Source of the DNA: Cedecea sp000277545
GTDB taxonomy: Bacteria > Pseudomonadota > Gammaproteobacteria > Enterobacterales > Enterobacteriaceae
DNA: 64,000 nt
Direction: 5' to 3' (one strand)
Assembly (NCBI GenBank): GCA_050847315.1
Contig: CP193791.1
Positions 33,160 to 40,767 of this stretch are shown here, piece by piece. A model generated the notes under the pieces. That model ran no database searches, was not told the DNA's origin, and was given only the letters and a program-made list of their open reading frames with translations. Every line of letters begins with the position of its first letter. Position 1 is the stretch's first letter. Made by a program: the position numbers and the translations under genes.

Positions 33160-34956
33160 TCAAGCGCCAGGTTGACGAGCAAGCCAGGCTTTCCAGCCGC
33201 CCCATGGGGTAATGTCCGTGGCGCCTTCTGTCGCGCACGGTTCACAAATGAAGCCCTTCACGCTGCGCCCGTCCTGCAGGGTCAACGTGCCGATCCCCAA
33301 CGGGGCGGGAATTTCGGCAACAAACTCGCCAAAGCGCGCGAGCGGGATATCCCACAGCTCAACGGCGATTGGCTGCCCTTCGGCGGCGCGCACCAGGCCC
33401 GGCTTCGGCGGCTTAGTATTCGCCAGGGCGTAAAGGCGATAGGTTTCTGCCGTGTGGGTTGCTTCTACGAAAACGGCGTTACGGCCGGTTAGCTGGTGGT
33501 TAAGCGGCATCCCGCGCAGATGAGCCCCCACAACAGCGACGCGCACGAAGCTGCTGGCAGGTGCCATGGTCTGTTGGTCGGGCACTTTCTGGGACGTTGC
33601 TCCGGCGGGCAGGTCAAGTCGCGCCTGCCACTGAGCACCAAAATGGCTGAGCGCGGCATCATGCCAGGCGGGTGCGATCAGCGTTATTCCTGCTGGCAGA
33701 CCATCGGCCCGGAAATCCGCCGGAAGCGCCAGCGCGCTCAGGTCAGCCAGGTTGGTGAAGTTGGTGTAGGTGCCAAACTGCGAGTTATAGGCCACCGGCT
33801 CGTCGCGCATTTCAGCCAGCGTGTGAATCGTCGGCGACGTCGGCACCACAAGGGCATCAAATGCGGCAAGCTGCCGCTGAATACGGCGGGCAAGCTCGGC
33901 GCGGGTATATTCCGCCTGCCAGGCATCGCAGGCCATGAAGCTCAGCCCGCTGGCGACGATCCCACGTACGGTAAGATCCATGGCGTCAGGATGTTTTTCG
34001 AGGGTCTCTCTCACCGCAACGGTGCGCTCGGCCACCCACGCGCCGTTATACAGCTGCTCGGCCAGCCGGGTGAAATCACTGAAATCTATCGCCACCAGAT
34101 CCGCACCCATCGCCATTAACCTGTCCAGCGCCAGCTGAAAGGCCTCTTCGCTGAGTTTGTCGCCGAAGAAGGTCAGGCGGTCTGGAATGGCAAAGCGCAA
34201 GCGCGGGCTAAAGCGAGCCGGGGCGGTGTGAGGGTTGCTTCGGGAGTAGGGATCGAGCGGATCGTACCCACCTGCTACGTTGGCGACGAGGGCCGCATCC
34301 GCCGCCGAGTGGGCGAAGACAGAAACGCAGTCGTTGAGGCGGCAGGCCGGAACTACGCCCGTCGTCGATAGCCAGCCTTTGGTCGGTTTTAAGCCAACGA
34401 TGTTATTGAACCCGGCGGGTACGCGCCCGGAGCCTGCGGTGTCCGTTCCCAGTGAGAAGCCAACCAAACCGCGCGCCACCACCGATGCGGAGCCTGAACT
34501 CGAGCCCCCGCTCACGTAGTCCGGGTTGAAGCTATTCACCACCGCGCCATACGGCGAGCGGGTGCCAACCAGGCCGGTCGCAAACTGATCGAGGTTAGTT
34601 TTGCCCACCACAATGGCTCCGGCGGCGCGAAGGCGTGCAATCACCGTGGCATCATCAGCGGGATGATAAGTAAACACCGGGCAGGCGGCGCTGGTTGGCA
34701 TCCCGGCCACGTCTATATTGTCTTTGACCGCAAACGGCACGCCAAATAAGGGGAAATCCGCCGGCGTTTTGTCTCCGGCCTTAATGACCTGCAATAAAGC
34801 CTTTATTTGCTCATTAATTTGCTGTTCGCTGGCGATATAAATCCACGCATTATCCTGGCGTGAAATATTGGCCATTAATTGCTGATAAGCGTCTGACAAC
34901 CTTTCCGGCTGAGGCTGGTAATCGGCTACCCACTGCGACAATAAAGCGACTGACAT
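33160..34956 (-). CDS. atzF: Allophanate hydrolase
   Basis: A 598-residue amidase-signature enzyme that splits allophanate into two ammonia and two CO2, completing urea use. The catalytic Lys is in FAVKDNID, the cis-Ser in SGGSSSGSAS, and the nucleophilic Ser in GTDTAGSGRVPAG. The C-terminal domain (about 450-598) matches the allophanate hydrolase type. I place the start at the ATG at 34956: a longer frame to 35001 would start upstream of the transcription start predicted from the sigma-54 promoter. First gene of atzF-uca-gntR-urtABCDE. Confidence 0.94.
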   Translation of the reverse strand: MSVALLSQWVADYQPQPERLSDAYQQLMANISRQDNAWIYIASEQQINEQIKALLQVIKAGDKTPADFPLFGVPFAVKDNIDVAGMPTSAACPVFTYHPADDATVIARLRAAGAIVVGKTNLDQFATGLVGTRSPYGAVVNSFNPDYVSGGSSSGSASVVARGLVGFSLGTDTAGSGRVPAGFNNIVGLKPTKGWLSTTGVVPACRLNDCVSVFAHSAADAALVANVAGGYDPLDPYSRSNPHTAPARFSPRLRFAIPDRLTFFGDKLSEEAFQLALDRLMAMGADLVAIDFSDFTRLAEQLYNGAWVAERTVAVRETLEKHPDAMDLTVRGIVASGLSFMACDAWQAEYTRAELARRIQRQLAAFDALVVPTSPTIHTLAEMRDEPVAYNSQFGTYTNFTNLADLSALALPADFRADGLPAGITLIAPAWHDAALSHFGAQWQARLDLPAGATSQKVPDQQTMAPASSFVRVAVVGAHLRGMPLNHQLTGRNAVFVEATHTAETYRLYALANTKPPKPGLVRAAEGQPIAVELWDIPLARFGEFVAEIPAPLGIGTLTLQDGRSVKGFICEPCATEGATDITPWGGWKAWLARQPGA

Positions 34957-34971
34957 AAGCTGGCATCCCAC

Positions 34972-34983
34972 CTGGTATACAAG
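34972..34983. promoter_or_regulatory. Candidate GntR operator at the urea operon start
   Basis: CTGGTATACAAG is symmetric at 10 of 12 positions around TATA (CTxGTATACxAG) and close to the TTGTATACAA sites bound by several FCD-type GntR regulators. It lies just after the start point predicted for the sigma-54 promoter, where a bound repressor would block elongation. Assignment to the operon's own GntR is inference. Confidence 0.45.
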
Positions 34984-34996
34984 ATGGAATAGATAA

Positions 34997-35012
34997 AGCA
35001 ATTACGATGCCA
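34997..35012 (-). promoter_or_regulatory. Sigma-54 promoter of the urea operon
   Basis: On the minus strand the sequence is TGGCATCGTAATTGCT. It matches TGGCAYRNNNNTTGCW at all but one fixed position, with the invariant GG and GC exactly 10 bases apart. It points at atzF, and transcription would start at about 34986, some 30 bases before the ATG at 34956. This indicates activation by NtrC under nitrogen limitation. Confidence 0.8.
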
Positions 35013-35076
35013 GATTATATTACTTGTTTATTATCAATGGCTTTATATTAAGAGATAAGATTTTATTATATTTAAA

Positions 35077-35091
35077 GCACCGCGACGGGGC
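35077..35091. promoter_or_regulatory. Candidate NtrC-binding site
   Basis: GCACC-N5-GGGGC differs by one base from the NtrC consensus GCACY-N5-RGTGC. It lies about 90-105 bases upstream of the predicted sigma-54 start, the usual distance for NtrC enhancers. Only one such site was seen, and NtrC normally uses two. Confidence 0.45.
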
Positions 35092-35165
35092 GTTATTTTA
35101 GTGCGGGTGAATATTTAGAGGGATATATCTGGCGACGAAAGTAATATCCTCGCCGCCAGATAAGG

Positions 35166-36038
35166 TTATTTCCCGCTGCGGCGCGCGGAAACGGTGGCTA
35201 ATGCCGCCCAGTCAAGATGTTCATCGCCGTGGGCCAGCGCATCGAGGTAGTTATCCCGCAACACGCCCGCAAAGCCCATTGGCACATTTTTATTTTCCGC
35301 CGCCTGCTGCGCCAGGCGCACGTCTTTCAGCCCCAGCTTCATGGTAAACCCGGCCGGGCTGTAGCGTGATTCGGCGATCATCGCGCCATAGTTTTTATAC
35401 GCTGGCGCGGCAAACAGCGTGCTGGTCAGCATACCGAGGAAATCCCCGGCGGCCACATCATAGGCCCCCACCAACGCAGAAGATTCCCCCATCGCTTCGA
35501 TGGCGCTGGCGAGCATAAAGTTAGCCGCCAGCTTCACCGCCGCAGCCTGCTCTGGCCTGTCGCCAAAGCGCCAGGTTTTTTGCCCCAGCACATCGAAGAT
35601 CGGCTGCACGCCGTCCAGCAGCTCCGCTGGCCCGGCGGTAAGAATGTTGAGATTGCCTGCGGCGGCAACATCCACACGCCCCAGTACCGGCGCGGCAATA
35701 TACCGATGCCCGGTTGCGCTGGCTTTTTCCGCCATCTCATTGGTAAAAGCGACGGAAACCGTGGCCATGTTGATCCAGATTGAGCCCTGCGGCAGTGCTT
35801 CCAGCGCGCCCTGCTCAATTACCACGCGGCGGCTGGTGTCGTCGTCGGCCAGCATAGTGATCAACACTTCGCTGTCGGTGAAAGCGGCTGGCGTGGCGTG
35901 TATCGTCGCCCCTTTCGCTTTTATGGCTTCAGCCGGTGCCGGAGAGCGGTTCCAGACGGCAACCTGATGCCCGGCTTTCAGTAGGTTTTCGGCCATTGGC
36001 TGGCCCATACCGCCCAGCCCGATAAATCCAATACGCAT
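35166..36038 (-). CDS. NAD(P)-dependent beta-hydroxyacid dehydrogenase
   Basis: A 290-residue 3-hydroxyisobutyrate-dehydrogenase-family protein. The cofactor loop is MRIGFIGLGGMGQPMAENLL at the start, followed by VAVWNRSPAP, where Asn-Arg after the second strand favours NADP. The catalytic Lys lies in AAVKLAANFMLAS, and the substrate loop is YIAAPVLGRVDVA in place of the usual DAPVSGG. The C-terminal helical domain has KLGLKDVRLAQQAAE. Substrate unknown. The small gene upstream (36051-36284) ends 12 bases before its ATG, so the two are probably cotranscribed. Confidence 0.87.
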   Translation of the reverse strand: MRIGFIGLGGMGQPMAENLLKAGHQVAVWNRSPAPAEAIKAKGATIHATPAAFTDSEVLITMLADDDTSRRVVIEQGALEALPQGSIWINMATVSVAFTNEMAEKASATGHRYIAAPVLGRVDVAAAGNLNILTAGPAELLDGVQPIFDVLGQKTWRFGDRPEQAAAVKLAANFMLASAIEAMGESSALVGAYDVAAGDFLGMLTSTLFAAPAYKNYGAMIAESRYSPAGFTMKLGLKDVRLAQQAAENKNVPMGFAGVLRDNYLDALAHGDEHLDWAALATVSARRSGK

Positions 36039-36050
36039 AATAACTCCCGG

Positions 36051-36284
36051 CTAGAGAATGGTGCCGCTGCGGGTCAACTGCTCGCGGCGTTCTTCGGCTT
36101 CTTCTGTGTGGTGATTGCCTTTGTGGGCAATGGCGATACGCAGCCGCTGCTGCTGGGCGTAGCGGTCTTCCCGCGTGAGCGCTGCGTCGTCGCTGAGTTC
36201 AATCAGTAGTTCGTTCATCGGAATGATGATGTCTTTGGCAATGGCGTCGTCTACGCGGCCGATAACGTCTGCGAGATGGGTCAT
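36051..36284 (-). CDS. Small charged cytosolic protein, 77 residues
   Basis: A 77-residue protein of high charge, predicted mostly helical (ADVIGRVDDAIAKD, then DRYAQQQRLRIAIAHKGN, then HTEEAEERREQL). No signal, membrane helix or recognisable motif is visible. It is a plausible gene because it sits tightly upstream of the dehydrogenase with consistent codon use and ATG start after AAGGAACATGCC. Function unknown. Confidence 0.65.
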   Translation of the reverse strand: MTHLADVIGRVDDAIAKDIIIPMNELLIELSDDAALTREDRYAQQQRLRIAIAHKGNHHTEEAEERREQLTRSGTIL

Positions 36285-36307
36285 GGCATGTTCCTTATCA
36301 TGTGTTG

Positions 36308-36403
36308 CCCCTCACCCTAACCCTCTCCCCAGCGGGGAGAGGGGATAAAAACACTGACGTCCGCATTCCCCCCTCCCTTCCAGGGAGAGGGCCGGGGTGA
36401 GGG
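36308..36403. repeat. Palindromic intergenic repeat, copy 2
   Basis: About 96 bases bounded by CCCCTCACCCTAACCCTC and GGCCGGGGTGAGGG, with the same two internal hairpins as copy 1 (CTCCCCAGCGGGGAG and CTCCCTTCCAGGGAG). It fills the gap between the small 77-residue gene and the stop of the peptide-binding protein gene. Confidence 0.85.
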
Positions 36404-36413
36404 TTAATAAAAT

Positions 36414-38012
36414 TTAATCCAGCTTCGCTTTGGAGAAATCACTCCCGGCGAGGCTAACGGTATAACCGCTCACGTTGCTACGGGTCGCGTAGAATGTTTT
36501 ACCGTTCGCCAGCGCAATCCACGGCGCCTGCTGATAGTAAATTTCCTGCGCCTGGACGTAGAGCTTCGCGCGGGCGGCCGGGTCGCTGGTCAGCTTCGCT
36601 TTCTGTACCAGTGAATCGTAGCTTTTGTCACACCAGCGGGCGACGTTCGAGCCGCTGGCAACGCTGCCGCAGCCCAGCAGGGTATCGGCAAAGTTATCCG
36701 GGTCGCCGTTGTCGGACATCCAGCCAAACAGCGCCGAGGAGTGTTCCCCTTTCCGCATCCCGGACAGGTATTCGCCCCATTCGAAGGTGACTATTTTGGC
36801 TTTCACGCCCACTTTCGCCCAGTCACTCTGGATCATCTCCGCAATGCGCCGCGAGTTCGGGTTGTACGGCCGCTGCACCGGCATAGACCACAGATCGGTA
36901 TCAAAGCCCTTCTCCAGCCCGGCCTGCTTCAGCAAGGCTTTGGCTTTTTCTGGGTCGTACCCGTAGTCTTTCAGATCCTTGTCGTAGCCCAGCATGGTTG
37001 GCGGGATCGGCGATTTAGCTACCGAGCCGGATCCCATAAAGATGGCGTTGACGATGGCTTTTTTGTCCACCGCATAGTTCAGCGCCTGGCGCACCAGCGC
37101 GTTATCGAACGGCTTCTTGCTGGTGTTGAACGCCAGGTAACCGACGTTCAGGCCATCAATGCTGTGCAGCGCCAGGTTTTTGTCCGCTTTAATGGCGTCG
37201 AACTGTACCGGGCTTGGTGCAGGGATAATCTGGCATTCATTTTTCTGCAGCTTCGCCAGCCGGGTTTGTACGTTCGGGGTGATGGAGAAGATCAGGTGTT
37301 TGGTCGGGACTTCGCCTTTCCAGTAATTCGGGTTGGCGACGTAGCGAATCACGGAATCCACTTTGTAGTCCTGCAGCGCGTAAGGCCCGGTGCCGATCGG
37401 GTTGTTGTCCACCCGCTCCGGCGTACCGGCTTTCAGCATCGCATCCGCATACTCCGCAGACAAAATAGAGGCAAAGTCCATGCCCCAGTCGGCGAGAAAC
37501 GCCGCATTCGGCTCGCTCAGGGTGAACTGGACGTGATAGTCATCCAGCTTTTTAACGTCCACGATGAGCTTGTCGAGGCCGACGTCGTTGAAGTATTCGT
37601 AGTTCGCCTGCGACACCTTGTGATACGGGTTATTGGCGTCTTTCTGGCGCATGACCGAGAACACCACGTCGTCGGCGTTGAAGTCGCGCGTTGGCTTAAA
37701 GAATTTGTTGCTGTTGAACTTCACGCCCTTGCGCAGGGTGAAGGTATAGGTTTTACCGTCGGGACTGATTTTCCATTCCGTCGCCAGCGACGGCACCGGC
37801 GTGTTGTCGGTCAGGCTGAAATCAATCAGGCGGTTGTAGAGGGTTTGCGAGCTGGCAACAAAGCTTGGGCCAGAGCTGGCAATTTGTGGGTTAAAGGATT
37901 CAGGAGAGGCTTCGGAGCAGTAAACCAGCGTGCTGTTGGCTGCCGCCATCGCGCTTCCTGCCGGGAGGAGCGCACTCAGCAGCAGGCCGAGCAGTGTTTT
38001 CCCTTTAGACAT
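36414..38012 (-). CDS. DppA-like peptide ABC transporter binding protein
   Basis: A 532-residue periplasmic binding protein of the SBP family 5 (DppA/OppA). Signal peptide at residues 1-23 (LLSALLPAGSAMA-A). Family landmarks: LVYCSEASPESFNPQ at the start, LATEWKISPDGKTYTFTLRK, NPIGTGPYALQDYKVDSVIR, LFGWMSDNGDPDNFAD, and two Cys pairs as in DppA. It probably binds dipeptides or haem, but no permease or ATPase genes follow, so it is an orphan binding protein that must share a transporter. Its own promoter region is 38013-38147. Confidence 0.9.
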   Translation of the reverse strand: MSKGKTLLGLLLSALLPAGSAMAAANSTLVYCSEASPESFNPQIASSGPSFVASSQTLYNRLIDFSLTDNTPVPSLATEWKISPDGKTYTFTLRKGVKFNSNKFFKPTRDFNADDVVFSVMRQKDANNPYHKVSQANYEYFNDVGLDKLIVDVKKLDDYHVQFTLSEPNAAFLADWGMDFASILSAEYADAMLKAGTPERVDNNPIGTGPYALQDYKVDSVIRYVANPNYWKGEVPTKHLIFSITPNVQTRLAKLQKNECQIIPAPSPVQFDAIKADKNLALHSIDGLNVGYLAFNTSKKPFDNALVRQALNYAVDKKAIVNAIFMGSGSVAKSPIPPTMLGYDKDLKDYGYDPEKAKALLKQAGLEKGFDTDLWSMPVQRPYNPNSRRIAEMIQSDWAKVGVKAKIVTFEWGEYLSGMRKGEHSSALFGWMSDNGDPDNFADTLLGCGSVASGSNVARWCDKSYDSLVQKAKLTSDPAARAKLYVQAQEIYYQQAPWIALANGKTFYATRSNVSGYTVSLAGSDFSKAKLD

Positions 38013-38147
38013 AGTGTTTGCCTTTTATTTGCTTGCCAAATGGTTGAGCTACTTATTATTTCTCACAGTAATAACAGCACAGCCCTTAGCGACAAGCAAA
38101 TGACAAACCCTTCCTTTCTATACAATTGTGGCGGTTAAGGCGGGCGT

Positions 38148-38867
38148 TCAGACCGAAGGCAAAACAAAACGCTGCAAAATTGCTCTGGCCCCGGGCGTAG
38201 CGCTGACATCGTTCGACAATGTCTGTTTATTTTCTTGCCGTAACGATGCCTGCTCGCTGCGGCTGGCGAGAATTTTGTTCATCACCGTGGCGGTGAATTC
38301 CGGGTGAAACTGCACCGACAGCGCATTGGGCGTGTAGCGGATGATTTGGTGAGGATCGTGGGCCGACGACGCAAGACAAACGGCCCCGGGCGGCAGCGCC
38401 AGGACGCTCTGCGCATGGCTTAAAAAGACCGGGAACGACTCAGGCAGATGACTCAGCGCCGGATCGTCTCGCCCTGCCTCTGTCAGTGCCACCGGCAGTT
38501 GCCCGACCTCACTGCCCTGCGGGTGATAATCCACTTTCCCGCCGAGCGCGTAAGCCATCAATTGATGCCCGTAGCACACGCCAAATAGCGGCGTACCGGC
38601 GGCAACAACGGTTTTAACCCATTCCGCCGTGCGCTCGCTCCACGCTTCATGCTCCGTCACCATCGACCATGAACCCGAAATCACCGCCGCCTGAAAGCTT
38701 TTTGGCGCGGGCAAAGGCTCGCCCAGAAACGGCCTGACGATGTTAAGTTCGACATCCGGATGCTTTAGCGCCTGCGCAAACCAGGCCGGCTGATCCCCTA
38801 CGGCTTGCTGAATTTCCTCGGGGGGCCGCCCCATTTGCACCACCAAAACCAGCAATCTTTGACTCAT
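38148..38867 (-). CDS. Class I glutamine amidotransferase-like protein
   Basis: A 239-residue GATase1-fold protein. The nucleophile Cys is in FGVCYGHQLMAYALGG, and the His-Glu pair in VQFHPEFTA; VISGSWSMV is the oxyanion strand region. Similar stand-alone proteins hydrolyse glutamine or gamma-glutamyl compounds. No synthetase domain is attached. I chose the ATG at 38867 (MSQRLLVLVVQMG). It is leftward, between the peptide-binding protein and an MFS exporter. Substrate unknown. Confidence 0.85.
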   Translation of the reverse strand: MSQRLLVLVVQMGRPPEEIQQAVGDQPAWFAQALKHPDVELNIVRPFLGEPLPAPKSFQAAVISGSWSMVTEHEAWSERTAEWVKTVVAAGTPLFGVCYGHQLMAYALGGKVDYHPQGSEVGQLPVALTEAGRDDPALSHLPESFPVFLSHAQSVLALPPGAVCLASSAHDPHQIIRYTPNALSVQFHPEFTATVMNKILASRSEQASLRQENKQTLSNDVSATPGARAILQRFVLPSV

Positions 38868-38956
38868 ATTTCGGACCTCTGCAGCCATATAATGGCTTCA
38901 GAATTAGCACAGGCAACCCGGCTTGTCTCAGATAAAAAAGCGATAACGTAGAAGCT

Positions 38957-40156
38957 TTAGCCCACAGCCTTCACGCCCTGCCCGGCAAAATCACGCCACA
39001 GGCAGGTCAGCACCGCAATGACCATCAGCGCCAGGGAAAGCAGGGAAATCGTAGTAAAGCCGTGCTCGGTATAAAGCGGCCCGTAGCTACTGCTGCCGGC
39101 AAACACAGCCAGGTAAGTCACGGCGCTGTTCAATCCCATCAATGTGCCGCGCCTGGCCGGGTCGATGGCCGTCAGTCGCTGAATCAGTAAGTTCACCCCC
39201 AGGTGGTTCACCAGGCCAAGCACAAACAGCAGGCAGATAACCCCCACCAGCGAACCACCGAGCATCGCCAGGCCCAGGTAAACAAAGGCTGCCACCAAAA
39301 GCACCATCGGCATCAGGCGTTTAGGGCCAAACCGATCCACCATCCCGCTGAGCAAAGCGGCACAGCCGAATCCCGCCCCATAGGCAATCGCCACCCCGCC
39401 GTTGGCCGTCACCGGCAGGCCGAGATCCTGATGAAGATGGTCGCCCAAATAAGCATAAATCCCGTAAAACGCCGTCATAAACGCCCCGCACACCACCAGC
39501 AACGACTTGATGCCTGGCAGCCCCAGGGCAGACAGCGGTGAAGGCGCAATCCCCGCCGCCGGGCGATCCTGCATGTTCAACCTGACGAGCGCGATCAGCG
39601 CCAGGGCCGCCAGACAGCTCACGGACACATACACCGCGCGCCAGCTGAACAACTCGGTCAGCACCACGGAAAACGACACGCCGGCGATCATGCTCAGCGT
39701 CCAGCCGGTCAGCACCTTGCCGATGGTCCGGCTTTCACGCCCCGGCTCCGCAATGGCGGCCGCGCTGGCGTAAATCGCGGGCAGCGCGATACCGGAAGCC
39801 ATCCCGGCAATCAGCTGAGCAGCAATAAATACCGCCACGGAAGGCGAAGCCGCGCAAAGCAGCAGCGCCGCGCCCAGCAGCAGCATGGTGAATTTGAGCA
39901 TCCGCGCCGAGCCGACTAAGTCGATCAAACGAGCCAGAAAAAGTGCGCTCGCCGCCGTGCCCAGGCCAAAAGCCGCCGCGGCCATCATCACCGTCGGCAC
40001 TCCCGCGCCTATAGACGATGCCACTGCCGGCGCAATAGGCCCCAGCACCATTGAGTTGGCACCGATAACGCCGACGCAGCCGGTCAGCACATACACGGCT
40101 TTGGCGGGAGACAGAGACGGCTCTGGATGAAGTTCCAGACACTGGCTGTTTTTCAT
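38957..40156 (-). CDS. MFS transporter (DHA1, 12-helix)
   Basis: A 399-residue inner-membrane exporter with 12 predicted helices. Landmarks are the helix 2-3 loop LFLARLIDLVGSARML, the FAFR-like LIAGMASGIALPAIYASAAA, and a central loop near residue 200. It resembles aromatic compound/drug and arabinose-efflux MFS proteins; the substrate is unknown. It is divergent from the Lrp-type regulator, which is its likely controller, through a shared 90-base gap with an inverted repeat. Confidence 0.88.
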   Translation of the reverse strand: MKNSQCLELHPEPSLSPAKAVYVLTGCVGVIGANSMVLGPIAPAVASSIGAGVPTVMMAAAAFGLGTAASALFLARLIDLVGSARMLKFTMLLLGAALLLCAASPSVAVFIAAQLIAGMASGIALPAIYASAAAIAEPGRESRTIGKVLTGWTLSMIAGVSFSVVLTELFSWRAVYVSVSCLAALALIALVRLNMQDRPAAGIAPSPLSALGLPGIKSLLVVCGAFMTAFYGIYAYLGDHLHQDLGLPVTANGGVAIAYGAGFGCAALLSGMVDRFGPKRLMPMVLLVAAFVYLGLAMLGGSLVGVICLLFVLGLVNHLGVNLLIQRLTAIDPARRGTLMGLNSAVTYLAVFAGSSSYGPLYTEHGFTTISLLSLALMVIAVLTCLWRDFAGQGVKAVG

Positions 40157-40188
40157 TTTTCTTCCTGACAAGGATTAAACTTGACTTA

Positions 40189-40218
40189 CATTCGATAAAA
40201 ACCAATTTTATCCGAATG
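40189..40218. promoter_or_regulatory. Inverted repeat between the MFS and Lrp-type genes
   Basis: CATTCGATAAAA, then ACCAA, then TTTTATCCGAATG: an inverted repeat with 6+6 paired bases per arm and one extra C in the right arm. It lies in the divergent promoter region, and its AT-rich centre suits an Lrp/AsnC-family operator. The regulator assignment is inference. Confidence 0.5.
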
Positions 40219-40246
40219 AAATTCAGCGTCATTACTCAGGGGCAAT

Positions 40247-40765
40247 ATGAAAAAAGAAACAGACAGTATTAAGCAGAACGGTGCGGCAGAGCGAACTCTC
40301 GATGCCGCCGACCGAAGAATATTAGGCGCGCTGGTGGAGGATGCGACCATCAGCTACGCCGAACTCGGCGAAAAGGTCGCGCTTTCCGCCCCGGCGGTAC
40401 ACGAAAGAGTCAAACGCCTGAAGCGCTCCGGGGTGATCCAGCATACGGCGGCCTTGCTCGACCCAAAGGCCATCAGCAAATCCCTGCTGGCCTTCGTGCA
40501 CATTGATACCAAAGGCTGGGGAAAAACGCCGGATCTGCTGCGAATTTCCGCCTACCCGGAAGTGGAAGAGATCCATTCCGTCGCCGGGGACACGTCTATG
40601 CTGTTGAAGGTCCGCACCGAGGATTCAAGGGCGCTTGAGGCCCTGCTGGCGCATCTGTATGAGATCAACGGCGTGGTGGCGACCAGGACGTATATCGTGT
40701 TGTCCACCTATCTTGAGCGCCCTGTCCAGCCGGGTATTACCCGCGACTGGCCGGAACAGGACTAA
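40247..40765 (+). CDS. Lrp/AsnC-family regulator
   Basis: A 172-residue regulator. The helix-turn-helix is at about residues 20-65 (LDAADRRILGALVEDATISY, then LSAPAVHERVKRLKRSGVI). The C-terminal RAM ligand domain spans about 75-155 (VHIDTKGWGKTPDLL, VAGDTSMLLKVRTED). It probably senses an amino acid and controls the divergent MFS exporter, as in other Lrp-exporter pairs. The first 18 residues extend beyond the usual start and are polar. It ends 3 bases before the convergent DUF2955 gene. Confidence 0.9.
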   Translation: MKKETDSIKQNGAAERTLDAADRRILGALVEDATISYAELGEKVALSAPAVHERVKRLKRSGVIQHTAALLDPKAISKSLLAFVHIDTKGWGKTPDLLRISAYPEVEEIHSVAGDTSMLLKVRTEDSRALEALLAHLYEINGVVATRTYIVLSTYLERPVQPGITRDWPEQD

Positions 40766-40767
40766 CG

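Noticed and set aside
36741..38138. 465-codon ORF on the plus strand
   Set aside because: It lies wholly opposite the dppA-like gene, has no ribosome binding site or family pattern, and its composition (rich in Arg, His, Val) is that of an antisense frame in GC-rich DNA.
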